A DNA stretch of 64,000 bases from Prosthecobacter dejongeii (GTDB taxonomy: Bacteria > Verrucomicrobiota > Verrucomicrobiia > Verrucomicrobiales > Verrucomicrobiaceae). Location: positions 186,001 to 250,000 of the forward strand of contig NZ_JACHIF010000010.1 of the NCBI RefSeq assembly GCF_014203045.1, read 5' to 3'. The notes below the pieces were generated by a model. It had not been told where the DNA came from and searched no databases. It was given only the letters and a program-made list of their open reading frames with translations. Below, in pieces: positions 9,025 to 19,057 of the stretch; position 1 is the stretch's first letter; each line of letters starts with the position of its first letter. The position numbers were made by a program, and so were the translations under genes.

Positions 9025-9921
9025 CTAACCAACCGAGCAGATACCCACAGCCTGTTTCAGCGAGGCGAGTTTGTCGGCCTTTTTCGGGATGAACTCTTGG
9101 CCCAGGTAACCGGTATAACCCGTTTCCTGGATGGCCTTGATGATGGCGGAATAGTGGAGCTCCTGAGTGTCATCAATCTCGGCACGTCCGGGGACGCCGC
9201 CGGTGTGGTAATGGGCGAAGTGAGCGTGCTGCTTGCGAATGGTGGCGATGACGTCCCCCTCCATGATCTGCATGTGATAGATATCATACAGCAGCTTGAA
9301 GTGGGGTGAGCCTAACTTCTCGCACAAGGCGACGCCCCAGGCGCTGTGATCGCACATGTAGTCGGGGTGGTTCACCTTGCTGTTCAGCAACTCCATCACT
9401 AGCGTGACGCCGAGTTTTTCACACAGTGGCAGCAGGCGCTTCAGCCCGATGGCGCAGTTTTCTAGGCCTTGCTCATCGCTCATGCCATTGCGATTGCCGC
9501 TGAAGCAGATGACTTGTTTAAAACCCGCCTCAGCGCTGACTTTCAACAGAGGCTCGTAAGCTTGCACCAGGAGGTCATGGTGCTCCACACGATTAAAGCC
9601 GTGCGGGATGCTGCCGATCTTTTTGTTATCCGGCCCCATGGCTGTGGGAAAGCTGACCATGGCGCAGTGCAGGCCGTGCTTTTTCATCGTCGCAAAGTCA
9701 GGTGGGTCCAGAAGCTCGATGGACTCCAGACCGATCTCCTTGGCGGCGAGGCACATGGTCTCCAGAGGAATGTCTTTGTAGCACCACTTGCAGACCGAAT
9801 GCTTCACCTTGCCCGCTTTAGTGTCCGCCGCCCAGGCTTGATCTTTCAGCATGGCTACCACGGCGGCCACGCCAAGAGAACGATTTAAAAACTGACGACG
9901 CGGAAGTGGGGCTGGATTCAT
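9025..9921 (-). CDS. Tat-exported sugar isomerase/epimerase-like TIM-barrel protein
   Basis: A 298-residue protein of the xylose isomerase-like TIM-barrel superfamily, closest in motif content to hydroxypyruvate isomerase (Hyi). The core has VMELLNSKVNHPDYMCDHS, LLYDIYHMQIMEGD and GYLGQEFIPKK, placing metal-binding Glu, Asp and His residues at the expected strand ends. The N-terminus is a twin-arginine signal (RRQFLNRSLGVAAVVA), so the protein is probably folded in the cytoplasm and exported, unlike classical Hyi. Such Tat-exported isomerase-like proteins are frequent in Planctomycetota and Verrucomicrobiota. The true substrate cannot be read. The gene lies between glpK and a secreted sugar dehydrogenase-like gene, all on the minus strand. 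Confidence 0.82.
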   Translation of the reverse strand: MNPAPLPRRQFLNRSLGVAAVVAMLKDQAWAADTKAGKVKHSVCKWCYKDIPLETMCLAAKEIGLESIELLDPPDFATMKKHGLHCAMVSFPTAMGPDNKKIGSIPHGFNRVEHHDLLVQAYEPLLKVSAEAGFKQVICFSGNRNGMSDEQGLENCAIGLKRLLPLCEKLGVTLVMELLNSKVNHPDYMCDHSAWGVALCEKLGSPHFKLLYDIYHMQIMEGDVIATIRKQHAHFAHYHTGGVPGRAEIDDTQELHYSAIIKAIQETGYTGYLGQEFIPKKADKLASLKQAVGICSVG

Positions 9922-9967
9922 GCGCAGGATTTAACGTCGCCTGCGGAAGATTTCCAAGCAGCGAATC

Positions 9968-12505
9968 TCAAAAAGAGCGCTGCACGTGCAGACGCACGAA
10001 GCGACGTGTTTTCATCACGGGAGCCAGAGACTCCTGTACCGTCACGAGACGAATGGTGCCCGTTTGGACGACATCTGAAAGCACGCTGCCACCATTGCTG
10101 CCCAGCGCACTGGTCCCGGCAATGCTGGTGGCGATGGTGGTCCAGTTGATGAGGTCGGCACTGGTTTGGAGTTGGTAGGTCAAATCCGTGGCGGCACTGT
10201 CACGGCGGAAGGTGAGCCGGTGCAGGGTATTGCTGCCACTGCCAGGCAGGGTGCTAACAGTGAAGCCACTGTTTTCATCCGCCACCACCGGGCTGAGGCC
10301 ATAGGCATACTCGTGGCGATTGGAGATGCCATCGTTGTCCAAATCCGCCGCTTCATCGAGAAAGAAGCCGATGGGCTTATCTGGGAAGTGCGTGGCCAGC
10401 CAGGACTCGAAGTGTGTGGGGGGAATAGTGAAAGCATACTGAAGTATTAAACGCGGACGCTGCGAAGCATTCGTTGAATTTCGGCTGGTAAAACGACGCG
10501 CAACAAGCAGATCATTTTCAGGCCCTCTCAAACACCAACCCAAGTTGCTCGAGGGGTTGTTAATCCAGGACTGCACATCGACCGCAAGTTGGGCGTTGCT
10601 GAAGGTCACCGATCCCGTGCTTGAGATATTCACCGCAGCAGAAGATGTGGGAATAAAATCACCACCTGGGACACTCCAAGCTGTGCCTAGAGGCGGAGTC
10701 CCCACCGTGTTGACTTGTCGAAGCTGCCAGGTTGCGTCTCCGACAGCAGCCGCAATGCCGAACCCAGGACCGGGACTTTGAAAATCTGAATTGGAGGTAC
10801 CTTCCCCCCAACTAGCGGTGGCTTTATGGAGCGTAAAATCCCCAGCCACGGCAGATTGGGCCTGCTGATTTACATAAAGTTGTAAGCTAGCCCCTGTAAC
10901 ATAAGCACCACTAGGGAGGGTATTCGAATTCAACGCAAAAGATAGAAAGGCACGTCGAATACCTGAAGTGCTAGCCGAGCCTGCAAAAAAATGGGATCCG
11001 GAACCGTTGCTGAAATCGCTTTCTGAATAAATCGTCGTGTCTTTAATCGCGGCAGCATCACTCAAGGTCATGGTTCCGGCAGGTGGAACAAAAACAAGTT
11101 TGTAAATGCCCCCCGCAGGCAGCCCCTCGCTGAGTTGAGTTACGCCTGCTGTGATTTTTGTCCCCACGTAGATCTCGCCAGCTTCATCTTCGCCCAGACA
11201 GAGTACATGGAGGTCAAAGGGGTTGCCAGTAGTGATAGGGAGCGCCTCCACCAAGGTGAACGTGCCACTGCCAGCGGCTGTGTCCTCCAGGCCCATGAGG
11301 CGACCATTCGCGCTCCCGGAGGTAGCGCCGTAATCCCCAAAGATGTACTTGCCAGCCATGCCTGGAATGGCACTGCCACGATAGACATAACCTCCCGTGA
11401 CGGAGAGGCCGAGTTCTGGCAGAATGATGGAGGGATCTGAGCCCGGATGTTTGTATTGGGCTATTGGGTCCGTGGGACTTGCGGGGGCTATGCCGTTGGT
11501 GGACATCAGACCATCAAAGACGAAGCTACCTTCTTTATATCGCCAACCATAATTTCCCCCTTTGGTGATGAGGTTCACCTCTTCCACCTTTCCCTGCCCG
11601 ACATCCCCGCAATACATTCGGTTAGTCCCACCTGCGCGGCTATCAAAACAAAAGCGCCAGGGATTGCGAAGACCGTAGGCGTAGATCTCGCCACGCATAG
11701 GTCCATCCAGAGCATCGTTCGTAAAGTCCTGCTGCATGCCCACGAAAGGATTGTCTGCTGGGATGCCATACTGGCCGCCTGGACCGTTGGTCCCTAGTGG
11801 ATCAATGCGGAGGATCTTGCCGAGTAGGACTCGACGATCCTGGCCATTACCCAAGATGCCGTTAGGCCGTGGATTGACGCTACTGCCACCCGTATGCCCT
11901 GCGTTGTTGTCATTGGCGCTGCCGCCATCCCCACTGCCAATGTATAGCAGGCCGTCGGGACCAAACTCAATCTGACCGCCGTTGTGATTGAACTGAGGTT
12001 GTCCGTAGGTCAGCAGAATGCGCTCACTGCTAGGGTCCGCCACATTTGGATCGTTGGCAGAGACTCGGAACTCTGAGATGACGGTTACACAGTCTTGGGG
12101 CGTGCTTGGGTTATCGGTAGGCGTGCTGGGTAACGCCGTATAGTTCACATAAAAGCGGCGGTAGCCCGGAGCCAGAGGCTCGTTGAAATCCGGATGGAAA
12201 GTCATGCCTAAAAGGCCGCGCTCACTGTAAACTGTGAGATCAGCCCCAACAAAAACACGATCAAGCCCACTGTTAGAAAGATCCAAGAAAGGGGTCGGCA
12301 GCAGCATGCCACGCTGGAAAACATGAATCTTCCCTGGCTGGTCACAGATGAAGAGACGCCCAGTGCCGTCTTTAGCCGAAGTGATGTTAGTGGGAGAATG
12401 GATCTGCTGAAGACAAACCGGCTTCATGTACAAGGCCGGGAAAGCGCCGTGGCCCAGCAGGGGCAATGCAAAAAGGAGGGCGATGAGGCAGCGCAGAGCG
12501 TTCAT
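9968..12505 (-). CDS. Secreted glucose/sorbosone dehydrogenase-like protein with DNRLRE domain
   Basis: An 845-residue exported modular protein. A signal peptide (about 1-20) leads into a six-bladed propeller of the PQQ-dependent soluble glucose/sorbosone dehydrogenase family (about 25-460). Family motifs visible are GRLFICDQPGKIHVF, ERGLLGMTFHPDF, NHNGGQIEFGPDGLLYIGSG and AYGLRNPWRFCFD. A beta-sandwich of DNRLRE type follows (about 480-670: KDTTIYSE, SWGEGTSNSD, LILQYAF). Then come DLDNDGISNRHEYAYGLSP, a calcium-binding-like linker, and a verrucomicrobial TYQLQTSADLINW tail. Probable role is extracellular sugar or aldose oxidation. ATG 12503-12505 was chosen over 12595 because it begins a clean signal peptide. 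Confidence 0.85.
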   Translation of the reverse strand: MNALRCLIALLFALPLLGHGAFPALYMKPVCLQQIHSPTNITSAKDGTGRLFICDQPGKIHVFQRGMLLPTPFLDLSNSGLDRVFVGADLTVYSERGLLGMTFHPDFNEPLAPGYRRFYVNYTALPSTPTDNPSTPQDCVTVISEFRVSANDPNVADPSSERILLTYGQPQFNHNGGQIEFGPDGLLYIGSGDGGSANDNNAGHTGGSSVNPRPNGILGNGQDRRVLLGKILRIDPLGTNGPGGQYGIPADNPFVGMQQDFTNDALDGPMRGEIYAYGLRNPWRFCFDSRAGGTNRMYCGDVGQGKVEEVNLITKGGNYGWRYKEGSFVFDGLMSTNGIAPASPTDPIAQYKHPGSDPSIILPELGLSVTGGYVYRGSAIPGMAGKYIFGDYGATSGSANGRLMGLEDTAAGSGTFTLVEALPITTGNPFDLHVLCLGEDEAGEIYVGTKITAGVTQLSEGLPAGGIYKLVFVPPAGTMTLSDAAAIKDTTIYSESDFSNGSGSHFFAGSASTSGIRRAFLSFALNSNTLPSGAYVTGASLQLYVNQQAQSAVAGDFTLHKATASWGEGTSNSDFQSPGPGFGIAAAVGDATWQLRQVNTVGTPPLGTAWSVPGGDFIPTSSAAVNISSTGSVTFSNAQLAVDVQSWINNPSSNLGWCLRGPENDLLVARRFTSRNSTNASQRPRLILQYAFTIPPTHFESWLATHFPDKPIGFFLDEAADLDNDGISNRHEYAYGLSPVVADENSGFTVSTLPGSGSNTLHRLTFRRDSAATDLTYQLQTSADLINWTTIATSIAGTSALGSNGGSVLSDVVQTGTIRLVTVQESLAPVMKTRRFVRLHVQRSF

Positions 12506-12607
12506 GATCACGGACTTGGGAGCAGGCTTCATTCCATCAGAAAGCCCCCCTGAGCACAAGCAAAACTCCGTGACGGCTTCAGCCGCTTTTGGCACACAGT
12601 ACGGTGG

Positions 12608-13738
12608 TTACCGCTTCACTCGCGGAGTCAGCAGGCCCACCAAGAGACGCTCCAGCACCACTTTGTTATCCAACTGAGTGGTGACGAGTTTCACATTTGC
12701 ATCCAAACACGCGACGAGGGCAGCGTGCAGTTCTTCCAAAGTGAAACGACCCGCTTCATTGAGGGCGAGGAAAAGCGGGTAGGCATTGAAGCCGCTGCCA
12801 TCCTTCTTGCGGGGCAGGTGCGAGGTGGCGCTGCTGGGGAGGGCATCCAGGCTGGAGGTGAAGCCGCTGTAGTTGGACTTGTTCACCTTGTACTTCGTGG
12901 CCAGTTCTTTGACGATGAGCAGGCTGCGCACACGGGGAACGATGGCCCCAAGGAGGATGCCAATGGCGTTTTGTCCCTGATAAAGCAGCACGCCGAGGAG
13001 TTCCAATGCACGTTGGAGATCACGAGCACCGATGGCATTGCCGATTTCCCAAATGACGCCGGAACGGCTGAGGGAGACGAGTCCCCGGACGGTATTGATA
13101 CCGCAGCGGCGGCGTTCGCCCAGGTAGAGGTCGATTTTGACAATCTCATTTTCAAGCTGCCGCGTGTCATCCCCTGCCATCTGCACCAGAAGATCCAGAG
13201 CCCCACTTTCAAACGTGAGGCCCAGTTCACGAGCTTTCTGGCTGGCATGCGCCATGACGGCACCTTCCCAGCCAGCCTTGCTGGTATCGGGTTTATCAAA
13301 GACCTCAATGCCCGCGAGTTTGCCCAAACGTTTGTAGGCCGTGCGGCGCTTATCAATGGAATTGGCACTGAGGACAAAGCTGACATCGGGCCCGAGACCC
13401 GACTCGATGACATCAAGGATGTTTTCAAAACCCTGTACGGCCGCCTGAGATTTGCCGGTCTGGTTATCGCCCAAAAAGTTCGCGCCCTTGAGCCAAACGA
13501 TCTTGGCCCCACCAAAGAAGGGCATGGTTTGCAGGGCCATGATGACGTTGGAACAAATCTGTCCGGCGTGCTCGGCATTGTCGGCATTGCCCTCGACGAT
13601 CTCATTGGCAAACTCATCGGCCCCAGGAGGGGAGAGACGCTGCACGGTCTTCATGGCCATTTCCTTCACCCGGGCGTCGTCAGTGCCCAAGATGGCATGG
13701 ACTTGGCTGGGTGAGGCGGTCTTTTTCGGAGGAGGCAT
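12608..13738 (-). CDS. holA: DNA polymerase III delta subunit
   Basis: The delta subunit opens the beta clamp within the clamp loader. The 376-residue protein has the weakly conserved HolA architecture: an N-terminal RecA-like domain with the PFFGGAKIVWLKGANFL strand-helix typical of delta, a middle helical region (QMAGDDTRQLENEIVKIDLYLG), and the C-terminal collar with LLYQGQNAIGILLGAIVPRVRSLL. The frame extends 78 codons upstream into the sulP promoter region. ATG 13736-13738 (MPPPKKTASPSQVHAILGTDD) gives the normal length. The leader TCTCCTCCC is pyrimidine-rich. The gene is divergent from the SulP gene. Confidence 0.88.
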   Translation of the reverse strand: MPPPKKTASPSQVHAILGTDDARVKEMAMKTVQRLSPPGADEFANEIVEGNADNAEHAGQICSNVIMALQTMPFFGGAKIVWLKGANFLGDNQTGKSQAAVQGFENILDVIESGLGPDVSFVLSANSIDKRRTAYKRLGKLAGIEVFDKPDTSKAGWEGAVMAHASQKARELGLTFESGALDLLVQMAGDDTRQLENEIVKIDLYLGERRRCGINTVRGLVSLSRSGVIWEIGNAIGARDLQRALELLGVLLYQGQNAIGILLGAIVPRVRSLLIVKELATKYKVNKSNYSGFTSSLDALPSSATSHLPRKKDGSGFNAYPLFLALNEAGRFTLEELHAALVACLDANVKLVTTQLDNKVVLERLLVGLLTPRVKR

Positions 13739-13859
13739 GGGAGGAGACGTAACGGAAAGGCGTTTTTTGGGATAGGAACCCGGCCTGAGGCACTGATCAA
13801 TAACGAATAACCTGCAACCAACCACTTCCATCTTCCATCTCCACGCATTAAAGTAACGT

Positions 13860-15728
13860 ATGTCCGGCCCTTCCACGCCCTCCTGGTGGCAGATCGCGCG
13901 CAATCTCGCGCGGCAGGGCCGTTCGTGGCTGAGTGAAAATCTGGCAGATACCGGCCTGGATCCCCTGCCCATCCGGCGCTGGCTGCGTGGCTATGGCCCC
14001 CGGCGCTTTCAGGCGGATCTGAAGGCAGGCACCTCCGTGGCCCTGCTGGATATTCCACAAGGCATGGCCTATGCCGCCATCGCAGGGTTGCCTCTGCAAT
14101 TTGGCACCACGTGCTCGGCCGTGGCTGGCATCGTTGGGGCGTTATTTTTGAGCTCTCGCTACACGGTCCTCGGGCCTACGAATGCGACGGCGTTCATGAT
14201 TTTCTCCTACTTTGCGGCCGATGCGCACCTGGACCGCATCACGCTGATGCCGCTGCTGGTGTTCATGGTGGGGACGCTGCTGTTGATCGGATCCTTCATC
14301 AAGGTGGCTGAGCTGGCCCAGTACATCAGCCGGGCGGTGATGGTGGCCTACATCACGGGCGCGGCCATGCTGATCATCGCCAACCAAGCAGGAAATGTAC
14401 TGGGCATTGGCACGCGTACCATCGCTGAAGACGGGCAGGTTTTCCAACCACGCACCTTTCCGGGTATCGTCTGGCAGTTGTTACAAAACCTCTCACAGAC
14501 GCACTGGGAAAGCCTTCTGATAGCAGCCCTGACGGCGGGCATTTACTGGGGCATTCGCCGGCTGCGCCCGACGTGGCCCAGCCTGGCCATCGCACTGGTG
14601 GGAGCGTCACTCATCGGCTTGGGGATGAAAACGCTGAACATCACCATTCCCACCTTTCAAGATGCGCAATTCACTTGGTTGGATCTGCTGCCACCGTTTC
14701 CAGACTTTGCCTCGCCCAAGTTCCTTTCGGATTTCAGCCGTCTTTTTGGCCTCGCCATCGCGCTGGCTTTTTTAGCCACGCTGGAAAGCTCCACCATGGG
14801 CAAGACTCTCTCAGGCCTGAAAGGGCAGCGGGTGGACCCGAATCAGGACATGTTTGGCCTGGGCATGGCGAACTTGAGCTGCGCCTACCTGAGCGGGATG
14901 CCCTGCTCCGGCTCCATGGTTCGCAGCACGCTGAATTTTGCCAGCGGTGCCCGCACCCCCGTCGCGTCTTTGGTAAACGGCTTGGCCTGCCTCCTCGGAG
15001 CGCTAACCTTGGGCAGTCTGGTGGTCTATATTCCGAAGGCTTCCCTGGCGGTGCTGATCATCTGCGTGGCACTTTCTCTCATCAATAAACGCCATGTGCG
15101 CATCTGCCTCCAAGCCACGGGATCTGATGCGCTGACTTTTTTGGTCACTCTGGCTGCGACTCTGATGGTGCCGCTGCACGTGGCCATCTTCACCGGAGTG
15201 GGGGTGTCCCTGATGCTGTATCTGCGCAAGGCGAGCCGCCCCTCCCTCATCGAATATGAGTTTAACGAAGAGGGTAACCTAGCAGAAGCGAGCCAGCCTG
15301 GCATGAGGCAAAATCCGGCCATCTCCATCGTCCATGTGGAGGGGGAGCTATTCTTTGGCGCAGCCGAGCTCTTTCGCAGCCAAGTCCAGCAGGCCTGTGC
15401 AGACCCGAACCTGCGCATCATCATCCTGCGACTGAAAAATGCCCGCCACATGGATGCTACCTCGGTGATGGCGATGGAGGATCTGGTGCGGGCGCTGAGG
15501 GCCGATGGGCGAGATCTCCTGATCAGCGGGGTAATGAAGGATATCTACCGCGTGCTGCGGGATGCCGGCATGGTGGAGGTCATCGGTAAGGACAATCTTT
15601 TCCCCTCCAGCCCGAGCAACCCCAATGTGGCCACACGAAATGCGCTGAAGCGGGCTCAACAAATCCTGGGCACCACCGAGGCGGAAGTGAAGATCTTCTT
15701 TGACCCCGGCAAGAAAAAGGAAGCGTAG
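13860..15728 (+). CDS. SulP family anion transporter with STAS domain
   Basis: A 622-residue SulP/SLC26 permease, a family that carries sulfate, bicarbonate or other anions. The membrane domain (about 65-430) begins with the signature region [26 protein letters not shown] and includes [14 protein letters not shown] and [19 protein letters not shown]-like helices. A cytoplasmic STAS domain (about 475-590: [36 protein letters not shown]) follows. The STAS Asp-Ala-Thr motif is close to the usual Asp-Ser/Thr-Ser phosphoacceptor region. Substrate cannot be assigned from sequence alone. No sulfate assimilation genes are next to it; cysK is 27 kb away. Confidence 0.9.
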   Translation: MSGPSTPSWWQIARNLARQGRSWLSENLADTGLDPLPIRRWLRGYGPRRFQADLKAGTSVALLDIPQGMAYAAIAGLPLQFGTTCSAVAGIVGALFLSSRYTVLGPTNATAFMIFSYFAADAHLDRITLMPLLVFMVGTLLLIGSFIKVAELAQYISRAVMVAYITGAAMLIIANQAGNVLGIGTRTIAEDGQVFQPRTFPGIVWQLLQNLSQTHWESLLIAALTAGIYWGIRRLRPTWPSLAIALVGASLIGLGMKTLNITIPTFQDAQFTWLDLLPPFPDFASPKFLSDFSRLFGLAIALAFLATLESSTMGKTLSGLKGQRVDPNQDMFGLGMANLSCAYLSGMPCSGSMVRSTLNFASGARTPVASLVNGLACLLGALTLGSLVVYIPKASLAVLIICVALSLINKRHVRICLQATGSDALTFLVTLAATLMVPLHVAIFTGVGVSLMLYLRKASRPSLIEYEFNEEGNLAEASQPGMRQNPAISIVHVEGELFFGAAELFRSQVQQACADPNLRIIILRLKNARHMDATSVMAMEDLVRALRADGRDLLISGVMKDIYRVLRDAGMVEVIGKDNLFPSSPSNPNVATRNALKRAQQILGTTEAEVKIFFDPGKKKEA

Positions 15729-15736
15729 TTCTCCAC

Positions 15737-15892
15737 ATGCGAGGGGTGAAAAAAGAAAACTTGCCGGAGAAACTTTGTGCCGTCTGCCAGAGGCCTTTCA
15801 CTTGGCGCAAGAAATGGGAAAGAGTGTGGGACCAAGTGCTCTATTGCAGTGAAGGCTGCCGGAAGAAAAAACAAAGACGGACCCCAGACTGA
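15737..15892 (+). CDS. DUF2256 small zinc-ribbon-like protein
   Basis: A 51-residue ORF (ATG 15737, TGA 15890-15892) beginning 8 bases after the SulP stop codon. It reads [20 protein letters not shown], then [20 protein letters not shown], and ends [11 protein letters not shown]. The CxxC and CSxxC pairs and the FTWRKKW and WDxVxYCS motifs are diagnostic of DUF2256, a family of about 40-60 residues of unknown function that probably binds one zinc through four cysteines. It is very basic, so nucleic-acid contact is possible. It is likely co-transcribed with the transporter. Confidence 0.88.
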   Translation: MRGVKKENLPEKLCAVCQRPFTWRKKWERVWDQVLYCSEGCRKKKQRRTPD

Positions 15893-15962
15893 GTTCCATT
15901 CGCATCGAATGCTGCGCTCGTCCTATTGACTCGCCCGCCAGATTGACTGATAACCGAAAAAC

Positions 15963-16442
15963 ATGAACGATCTGGAACGACGCATCCTAGCCGCCCAAGG
16001 CTATGTCGAATTGGGTCTTCATGAAGAGGCCCAGGCAGAATTGATCCGTCTCCCCCCTTCTGCAGCGGAGCGGGTGGATGTCATCGAACTCAGCGTGCTC
16101 TGCCGCATGGGGGACCGCCAGTGGGCGGAGGCTCTGGCTCTGACGCAAAAGTTGTGCGCCCTGGAGCCCGAAGAACCCGGAGGCTATATCCACGCCGCCT
16201 ATTGCCTGCATGAGCTGGGGCGCACCACGGAGGCACTGGACCTGCTGGCACGCGGCCCTGCGGCCCTGCGAACTAAACCCGTGTATTACTACAATCTGGG
16301 CTGCTACCTGGCCTGTCTGGGCGAAGATGAAAAAGCGCTGAATTTACTGAGGCAATCTTTTGAAATGGATGGCAGTCTGCGGAGCCATGCGCGCAAGGAT
16401 CCCGACCTGGATCGACTGCGCACGCAGTTAGATAAATCCTAA
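15963..16442 (+). CDS. Tetratricopeptide repeat protein
   Basis: A soluble 159-residue protein made almost wholly of TPR helices: LAAQGYVELGLHEEAQAELIRLP, a second unit around WAEALALTQKLCALEPEEP, a third at YCLHELGRTTEALDLLARGP and a fourth at YNLGCYLACLGEDEKALNLL, ending DPDLDRLR. There is no signal peptide or membrane segment. The family acts as a binding scaffold; the partner is unknown. The serine hydrolase gene starts 3 bases after this stop codon, so the two are almost certainly translated from one mRNA. Confidence 0.88.
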   Translation: MNDLERRILAAQGYVELGLHEEAQAELIRLPPSAAERVDVIELSVLCRMGDRQWAEALALTQKLCALEPEEPGGYIHAAYCLHELGRTTEALDLLARGPAALRTKPVYYYNLGCYLACLGEDEKALNLLRQSFEMDGSLRSHARKDPDLDRLRTQLDKS

Positions 16443-16444
16443 AA

Positions 16445-17614
16445 ATGCACGCCATCACGCCCACAGCCAAAGTCGCCATCACGGAATGGTTCGAAGAAAA
16501 CTTCCGCACACGAGGAGAACTGGGAGCCTCCGTTTCCATCTGGCAACATGGCGTGGAAGTGCTGGCACTGGCGCAGGGATTTTGTGACCGCCAAAGCACC
16601 CAGCCCTGGGATGCACGAACGCTGGCCCCCGTCTTTTCTTCCACGAAAGCCCCCGCAGCAGTATGCTGCCTGATGGCACTGGAGGAGGCTGGACTGCCAC
16701 TGGACTGTGCCGTGTCTGAGGTCTGGCCCGAATTCGTTGGCGGAGGAAAAGGGGCGATGCAGTTTGCCCATTTACTCTCGCACACCGCAGGGCTGTGTGC
16801 GCTGGATGAACGCGTGCCCATCTTTAATTATGAAGCCGTCGTGGAGGCACTGGAGCATCAAACTCCGCTGTGGGAACCTGGCACACGCCAGGGCTACCAT
16901 GCGCGCACCTTCGGTTTCTTGATGGATGAAACCGTGCGCCGCATTACCGGAGTGGATTCTTTGGGTCTCTATTTCCGCGAGACCTTCGGTGAACCGATGG
17001 ATCTCGATTTCTGGATCGGCTTACCAGAAGAGCAGTGGGGCCGGGTTTCACCTGTATATCCTGGGAAAATCAGCATCGCGCATAATGACCAGCCTTTCCT
17101 CAAAGCCTACAATGCTGGCGGCACGCTGACCCAGCGAACCTTCACCAGCCCCTTCGGTCTCAATGCGGTGAGTGAATTCAACACCTCTGCACTGTGGGCA
17201 CCCGGCTTTGCCAGCATGGGCGGTGTAGGCAGCGCACGCGGGCTCGGCAAATTCTACGCCATGCTGGCCCAGGGGGGCATTTGGAATGGCAAACGCCTCG
17301 TTTCGGAATCCATTGTTAGGCAGCTCAGCCACACTTTATCTGAAGAAGAGGATAGCGTGCTCCTCACCCCCATCGCCTTTGGCGCGGGTGTGATGAAGGA
17401 CCCGATCAATCCAGATCCACGATACGATGGGGCCAAACTGCGCCAGCATTATGGACAGAGTTTGAGTGCCTTTGGCCATCCCGGGGCTGGAGGCAGCCTG
17501 TCTCTTGCGGACCCAGAAAATGGCATCGCACTGGCCTATGTGATGAATCAGATGGAAGTCGGTGCCCTGCCAGGTGCCAAAGTGCTGGGCTTGGTGGAGC
17601 GTCTGTATTGGTAA
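16445..17614 (+). CDS. Serine hydrolase, class C beta-lactamase/EstB family
   Basis: A 389-residue member of the beta-lactamase class C, carboxylesterase and D-aminopeptidase superfamily (PF00144). The catalytic SxxK tetrad is S65-S-T-K68 (VFSSTKAP). The second-motif region is GYHARTFGFLMDE, as in EstB-type esterases. The C-terminal third has HPGAGGSLSLADPENGIALAYVMNQ, in the position of the KTG motif. No signal peptide is seen, so it probably acts in the cytoplasm as an esterase or peptidase; substrate unknown. It follows the TPR gene with a 2-base gap and converges on the sigma-54 regulator gene. Confidence 0.88.
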   Translation: MHAITPTAKVAITEWFEENFRTRGELGASVSIWQHGVEVLALAQGFCDRQSTQPWDARTLAPVFSSTKAPAAVCCLMALEEAGLPLDCAVSEVWPEFVGGGKGAMQFAHLLSHTAGLCALDERVPIFNYEAVVEALEHQTPLWEPGTRQGYHARTFGFLMDETVRRITGVDSLGLYFRETFGEPMDLDFWIGLPEEQWGRVSPVYPGKISIAHNDQPFLKAYNAGGTLTQRTFTSPFGLNAVSEFNTSALWAPGFASMGGVGSARGLGKFYAMLAQGGIWNGKRLVSESIVRQLSHTLSEEEDSVLLTPIAFGAGVMKDPINPDPRYDGAKLRQHYGQSLSAFGHPGAGGSLSLADPENGIALAYVMNQMEVGALPGAKVLGLVERLYW

Positions 17615-17665
17615 CATCATCCGCATTCAGCGTGGACACCCTGCCCACGCTTCCGGGCCCTGTTG

Positions 17666-19057
17666 CTAACTGTCCAACTGGTAACGCTTGCGTTTGCGAT
17701 AGAGCGTGGCGGCATCAATGCCGAGCACTTCTGCCGCTTCCTGGAGGGAATCCGTGATAGACATCACCCGGCGGATGTGTTCGCACTCCAACTTCTCAAT
17801 GCTGACTCGCTGACCGACTTCGGCACCGTGGTCATGACCATTGAGTGTGGTGCTCCCCCCTGCTTCGGGGAGATCGCGAGGAGTGATCTCATCTCCCTCA
17901 GCCAGGATGACGGCACGCTCGATAGCATTGCGCAGTTCACGAATGTTACCAGGCCATGGATGATTGCGCAGGGCCACATAGGCCGCCGGGCTGAAGCGGC
18001 GCACCTTGCGGCGGAACTGGTCTGCAAAGAATTTCAGGAAGTTATCTGCACAGGCCACCAGGTCCTCAGGGCGTTCACGTAGCGGGGGCATGGTGGCCGA
18101 GATGACATTCAGGCGATAAAATAAATCCTCCCGAAAGCGTCCTTCGCTGGCCCACTGTTTTAGGTCTCGATTGGTCGCGGCAATCACACGTACATTCGCT
18201 TTGCGTGGAGTCGTTTCCCCCAGCCGCTCATACTCGCGCTCTTGCAGCAGGCGGAGGAGCTTTGGCTGAATTTCCAGGGGTAACTCGCCGATTTCATCGA
18301 GAAACAAAGTGCCACCTTCTGCAGCCTTCACCTTCCCCCAGGTGTCCCGCATCGCTCCCGTAAAGGAGCCTTTGACATGGCCAAAGAGATCACTTTCCAA
18401 CAGCTCTCGAGAGAGGCTAGGGCAGCTCACTGTGACGAAAGGTTTATCACGAAAAGGGCTCTGATCATGGATGGCGCGCGCGATCATGCTTTTGCCCGTA
18501 CCGCTTTCACCCAGGATGAGGATAGAAGCCTGTGTGTCCGCTGCACGAAAGAGGACCTCTATCTGACGCTGGAGCCCTGGGTTCTTCGACATCACCTGGG
18601 GTGGAGGCGTTTGTGTGCGGACCTCGGTAGTCAGTTCCTCGACTTTACGTTCCAGGGTGCGCAGAGTGGTGATGCGCTTCAGAGCTTGGCGGAGTTGGTC
18701 TGGGCTAAAGGGCTTTTCCAAAAAGTCCACTGCACCCAGACGGGTGGCTTCAATGGCATTTGGGATCGTGGCATTCGCTGTGAAGATGACCACGTGCACG
18801 CTGGGGTGTTCCCGGCGAATCGTTTCCAGAATTTGCAGGCCGCTTTCTTCGCCAAGATAAAGATCTAGCAGCACGAGATCAAAAGAAGATTCTTTGAGAC
18901 TGCGCAGAGCCACAGCTCCGTTTTCAGCGGTCTCGACATAATGGCCAGCGGCATCCAGTGCGAGACTGGTCGCGCGACGGATGCTGGCTTCGTCATCTAC
19001 GATGAGGATGTCCATAAAAGTGGGGGGGGGGTTGGTTGGTTGGGTTAATGAGGTCAT
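17666..19057 (-). CDS. Sigma-54-dependent response regulator, NtrC family, intact
   Basis: A complete enhancer-binding protein. The receiver domain ([11 protein letters not shown], phospho-Asp in [22 protein letters not shown]) leads to an AAA+ domain with Walker A GESGTGKS, the sigma-54 loop GSFTGA, Walker [12 protein letters not shown] and arginine fingers in [13 protein letters not shown] Fis-type helix-turn-helix ends the protein ([21 protein letters not shown]). The upstream ATG (19055-19057) overlaps the stop codon of the REC-kinase gene as ATGA, implying translational coupling. An internal ATG (19013-19015) matches the family start better and lies just after a run of ten G on the plus strand (C on the mRNA). 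It is the presumed output of the operon. Confidence 0.94.
   Translation of the reverse strand: MTSLTQPTNPPPTFMDILIVDDEASIRRATSLALDAAGHYVETAENGAVALRSLKESSFDLVLLDLYLGEESGLQILETIRREHPSVHVVIFTANATIPNAIEATRLGAVDFLEKPFSPDQLRQALKRITTLRTLERKVEELTTEVRTQTPPPQVMSKNPGLQRQIEVLFRAADTQASILILGESGTGKSMIARAIHDQSPFRDKPFVTVSCPSLSRELLESDLFGHVKGSFTGAMRDTWGKVKAAEGGTLFLDEIGELPLEIQPKLLRLLQEREYERLGETTPRKANVRVIAATNRDLKQWASEGRFREDLFYRLNVISATMPPLRERPEDLVACADNFLKFFADQFRRKVRRFSPAAYVALRNHPWPGNIRELRNAIERAVILAEGDEITPRDLPEAGGSTTLNGHDHGAEVGQRVSIEKLECEHIRRVMSITDSLQEAAEVLGIDAATLYRKRKRYQLDS
19022..19031. repeat. Ten-base G/C homopolymer at the regulator start
   Basis: Ten consecutive G on the plus strand (C on the coding strand) lie 6 bases upstream of the internal start codon at 19015 and inside the frame of the upstream start at 19057. 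If translation starts at 19057, a one-base slip here would frameshift the protein; if it starts at 19015, it would only alter the leader. Confidence 0.7.

Noticed and set aside
17629-17651. Hairpin AGCGTGG/CCACGCT between the serine hydrolase and the regulator gene
   Set aside because: No T run follows on either strand, and the stem is short; not enough to call a terminator.
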